From positions 310,001 to 374,000 of the forward strand of contig CANMSB010000001.1 of assembly GCA_947500445.1 (NCBI GenBank): 64,000 nucleotides of DNA. Reading direction: 5' to 3'. The notes under the pieces are model-generated. The model was given only the letters and a program-made list of their open reading frames with translations. It did no database searches and was not told where the DNA came from. Shown piece by piece: positions 62,459 to 64,000 of this stretch. Position 1 is the first letter of the stretch. Each line of letters begins with the position of its first letter. Both the position numbers and the translations under genes were made by a program. Origin of the DNA: an uncultured Flavobacteriaceae bacterium (GTDB lineage Bacteria > Bacteroidota > Bacteroidia > Flavobacteriales > Flavobacteriaceae).

Positions 62459-64000
62459 ATGATATATCCCAGTATTCCTTCGGCCCAGACCATTGTCCAA
62501 CATTGTAAGGAAAGGGGCATCAAAAATATCGTAATCTCTCCAGGTTCCCGCAATGCCCCGCTAACCATTGGGTTCTCCGAAAATCCTTTTTTTAGCTGTT
62601 TTAGTATCGTCGATGAACGATGTGCCGCGTTTTTTGCGTTGGGTATCGCACAGCAGACCAGAGAACCGGTCGTCATTTGTTGTACCTCGGGAAGTGCCCT
62701 ACTGAACTACTATCCGGCAATAGCGGAGGCGTTTTACAGTCAAATTCCCTTAGTGGTCATTTCTGCCGACAGACCTCCCTATAAAATAGATGTCGGTGAT
62801 GGACAGACCATACGACAGGATGATGTTTTCCTAAGACACATCGGATATTCCACACATTTGAAACAAGATGTGATCCATGCCACCGATCGGTTAAGGACTT
62901 ATGTTCCGGATTGGTTGGAAGGGGATGCTATCGATGTGCTGCAAACAACGGTCCAGCGCAAAAACGACCAAGCGCTGAACAATGCGCTGCATGTTGCCAT
63001 GTCGTCCCAACTTCCGGTACATATCAACGTTCCCTTTGAAGAGCCGTTATACGATAAAGTACAAACGCCTTCCGTTGTGGTAGACGGTCATCCCATACCG
63101 GATGCCGCACCTCGCATAGCAAAGGATAAACTTCGCGAATATGCCGAGCGATGGAACGCTACCGACCGAAAGTTGATATTGGTCGGGGTCAACTACCCGG
63201 ATACAATTTCGCAAGAGTGTTTAGATACTTGGGCGAACGATCCATCGATACTGGTACTTACCGAAACGACTTCGAACCTTCATCATCCTAATTTCTTCCC
63301 AAGTATCGATAGCTTACTGGCGCCTTTGGAAAAAATCGACGACACCGAAGAATGGTTTTCGCGTTTACGCCCAAAAATACTGCTCACCTTTGGCGGCTTG
63401 ATCGTTTCCAAAAAAATAAAGGCCTTTTTACGCGGACACCGCCCCGAGGAGCATTGGCATATCGACCCTATAAAAGCGTACGACACCTTTTTTAGTCTTT
63501 CCCAGCATTTTAAAATTACCCCGAATCTGTTTTTCGACACATTCTTGAAGTACACAAAACCGGTCCAAAGCGATTATTTTCCGTTTTGGAATTCGATTCG
63601 AAAAGGCTTCGAAATGCGACGGGACAGTTACTTAAAACAAATCCACTTTAGCGACATGCTCGCTTTTGGACATATTTTAAAAGCCATTCCCGAGGGATAT
63701 CAGTTGCAATTGGCCAACAGTTCCACCGTGCGTTATGCGCAGTTGTTCGCATTGAACCCTTCGATAACCGTTTTTTGTAATAGGGGAACCAGTGGTATCG
63801 ACGGCAGCACCTCTACGGCCATAGGCGCGGCCTTATATCATAGTTCACCGACCGTATTCCTTACCGGGGACCTCAGTTTCTTTTATGACAGTAACGGACT
63901 TTGGAACGAGTACATTCGTGATGACTTCAGAATAGTGCTGTTCAACAACAGTGGGGGCGGTATTTTTAGAATTCTCCCCGGAAAGGAGCAAAGCGAAAAT
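62459..64000 (+). CDS. menD: 2-succinyl-5-enolpyruvyl-6-hydroxy-3-cyclohexene-1-carboxylate synthase (partial)
   Basis: The frame starts at ATG 62459 (MIYPSIPSAQTIV) and runs to the window end, giving 514 codons of a protein usually about 550-590 long. MenD joins 2-oxoglutarate and isochorismate with thiamine diphosphate. SPGSRNAPLTIGF near 27, IVDERCAAFFALGIAQ with the catalytic glutamate, SADRPPYKIDVGDGQTIRQ, and near the right end NRGTSGIDGSTSTA, LTGDLSFFYDSNG and FNNSGGGIF (thiamine diphosphate binding) are all present. It follows menF at 51 bases. Confidence 0.95.
   Translation, partial: MIYPSIPSAQTIVQHCKERGIKNIVISPGSRNAPLTIGFSENPFFSCFSIVDERCAAFFALGIAQQTREPVVICCTSGSALLNYYPAIAEAFYSQIPLVVISADRPPYKIDVGDGQTIRQDDVFLRHIGYSTHLKQDVIHATDRLRTYVPDWLEGDAIDVLQTTVQRKNDQALNNALHVAMSSQLPVHINVPFEEPLYDKVQTPSVVVDGHPIPDAAPRIAKDKLREYAERWNATDRKLILVGVNYPDTISQECLDTWANDPSILVLTETTSNLHHPNFFPSIDSLLAPLEKIDDTEEWFSRLRPKILLTFGGLIVSKKIKAFLRGHRPEEHWHIDPIKAYDTFFSLSQHFKITPNLFFDTFLKYTKPVQSDYFPFWNSIRKGFEMRRDSYLKQIHFSDMLAFGHILKAIPEGYQLQLANSSTVRYAQLFALNPSITVFCNRGTSGIDGSTSTAIGAALYHSSPTVFLTGDLSFFYDSNGLWNEYIRDDFRIVLFNNSGGGIFRILPGKEQSEN

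Overview
The window looks like chromosomal DNA of a marine member of the Flavobacteriaceae (Bacteroidota). Signs of this are -7 promoter boxes of the TAnnTTTG type, several with TTG 19-21 bp upstream, many lipoproteins with short '(F/L)xSC' signal peptides, a PorP/SprF-type outer-membrane protein, a bacillithiol-type YtxJ protein, a TPR histidine kinase with LuxR- and LytTR-type regulators, and a menaquinone pathway. The genus is not determined. No tRNA, rRNA, CRISPR array, prophage or transposase gene was seen.

Layout. 1-92: tail of an OmpR-type response regulator and its terminator. 312-7765 (minus): gntK, miaA, an ion channel, an exonuclease/GIY-YIG protein, a YggS protein, a DUF1015 protein, a 3-hydroxyacyl-CoA dehydrogenase and a Gfo/Idh oxidoreductase, most of them tightly packed or overlapping. 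8033-20674: pcm, smpB, a DUF1028 gene broken by a stop codon in its signal peptide, a phosphatase lipoprotein, a PorP/SprF-SPOR fusion, tetR, clpB, ytxJ, a lipoprotein, fahA and glyA. 20858-25706 (minus): a signalling block with an unknown protein, a LuxR-type regulator, a lipoprotein-like TPR histidine kinase, a 52-residue lipoprotein and a LytTR regulator with a degenerate receiver. 25940-35682: beta-helix lipoprotein, thioesterase, glutaminyl cyclase, the SRP RNA gene ffs, an SDR, a transaldolase-family gene, a TlpA-like lipoprotein without its cysteines, an ABC-F protein and a lipoprotein. 36009-39213: an NCS1-like permease coupled to a mannitol-type dehydrogenase. 39634-56953: fasciclin protein, pheT, TlpA-like protein, leuA-leuB, EamA transporter, DUF4252 protein, rluA-lspA, panB, DUF1080 protein and dnaK. 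57034-60546 (minus): a five-gene operon of a TetR regulator, three alpha/beta hydrolases and a transglutaminase-like protein. 60868-64000: hotdog thioesterase, isochorismate synthase and menD (cut by the window end), i.e. menaquinone synthesis.

The most unusual signal is a family of intergenic palindromes with ATACCATTT tips. Copies lie near 29130, 29578, 35727, 40402, 44893 and 50339. Short copies are single hairpins; long ones are 72-165 bp with 11-26 bp inverted arms and unrelated interiors. The common core contains TAACTTTG, a perfect -7 box, and in at least one place (upstream of the DUF4252 gene) it completes a consensus promoter. In another it supplies the stop codon of leuB. Other candidates for undescribed biology are the signalling block with its tiny lipoprotein, the TetR-controlled hydrolase operon, and the permease/dehydrogenase pair.
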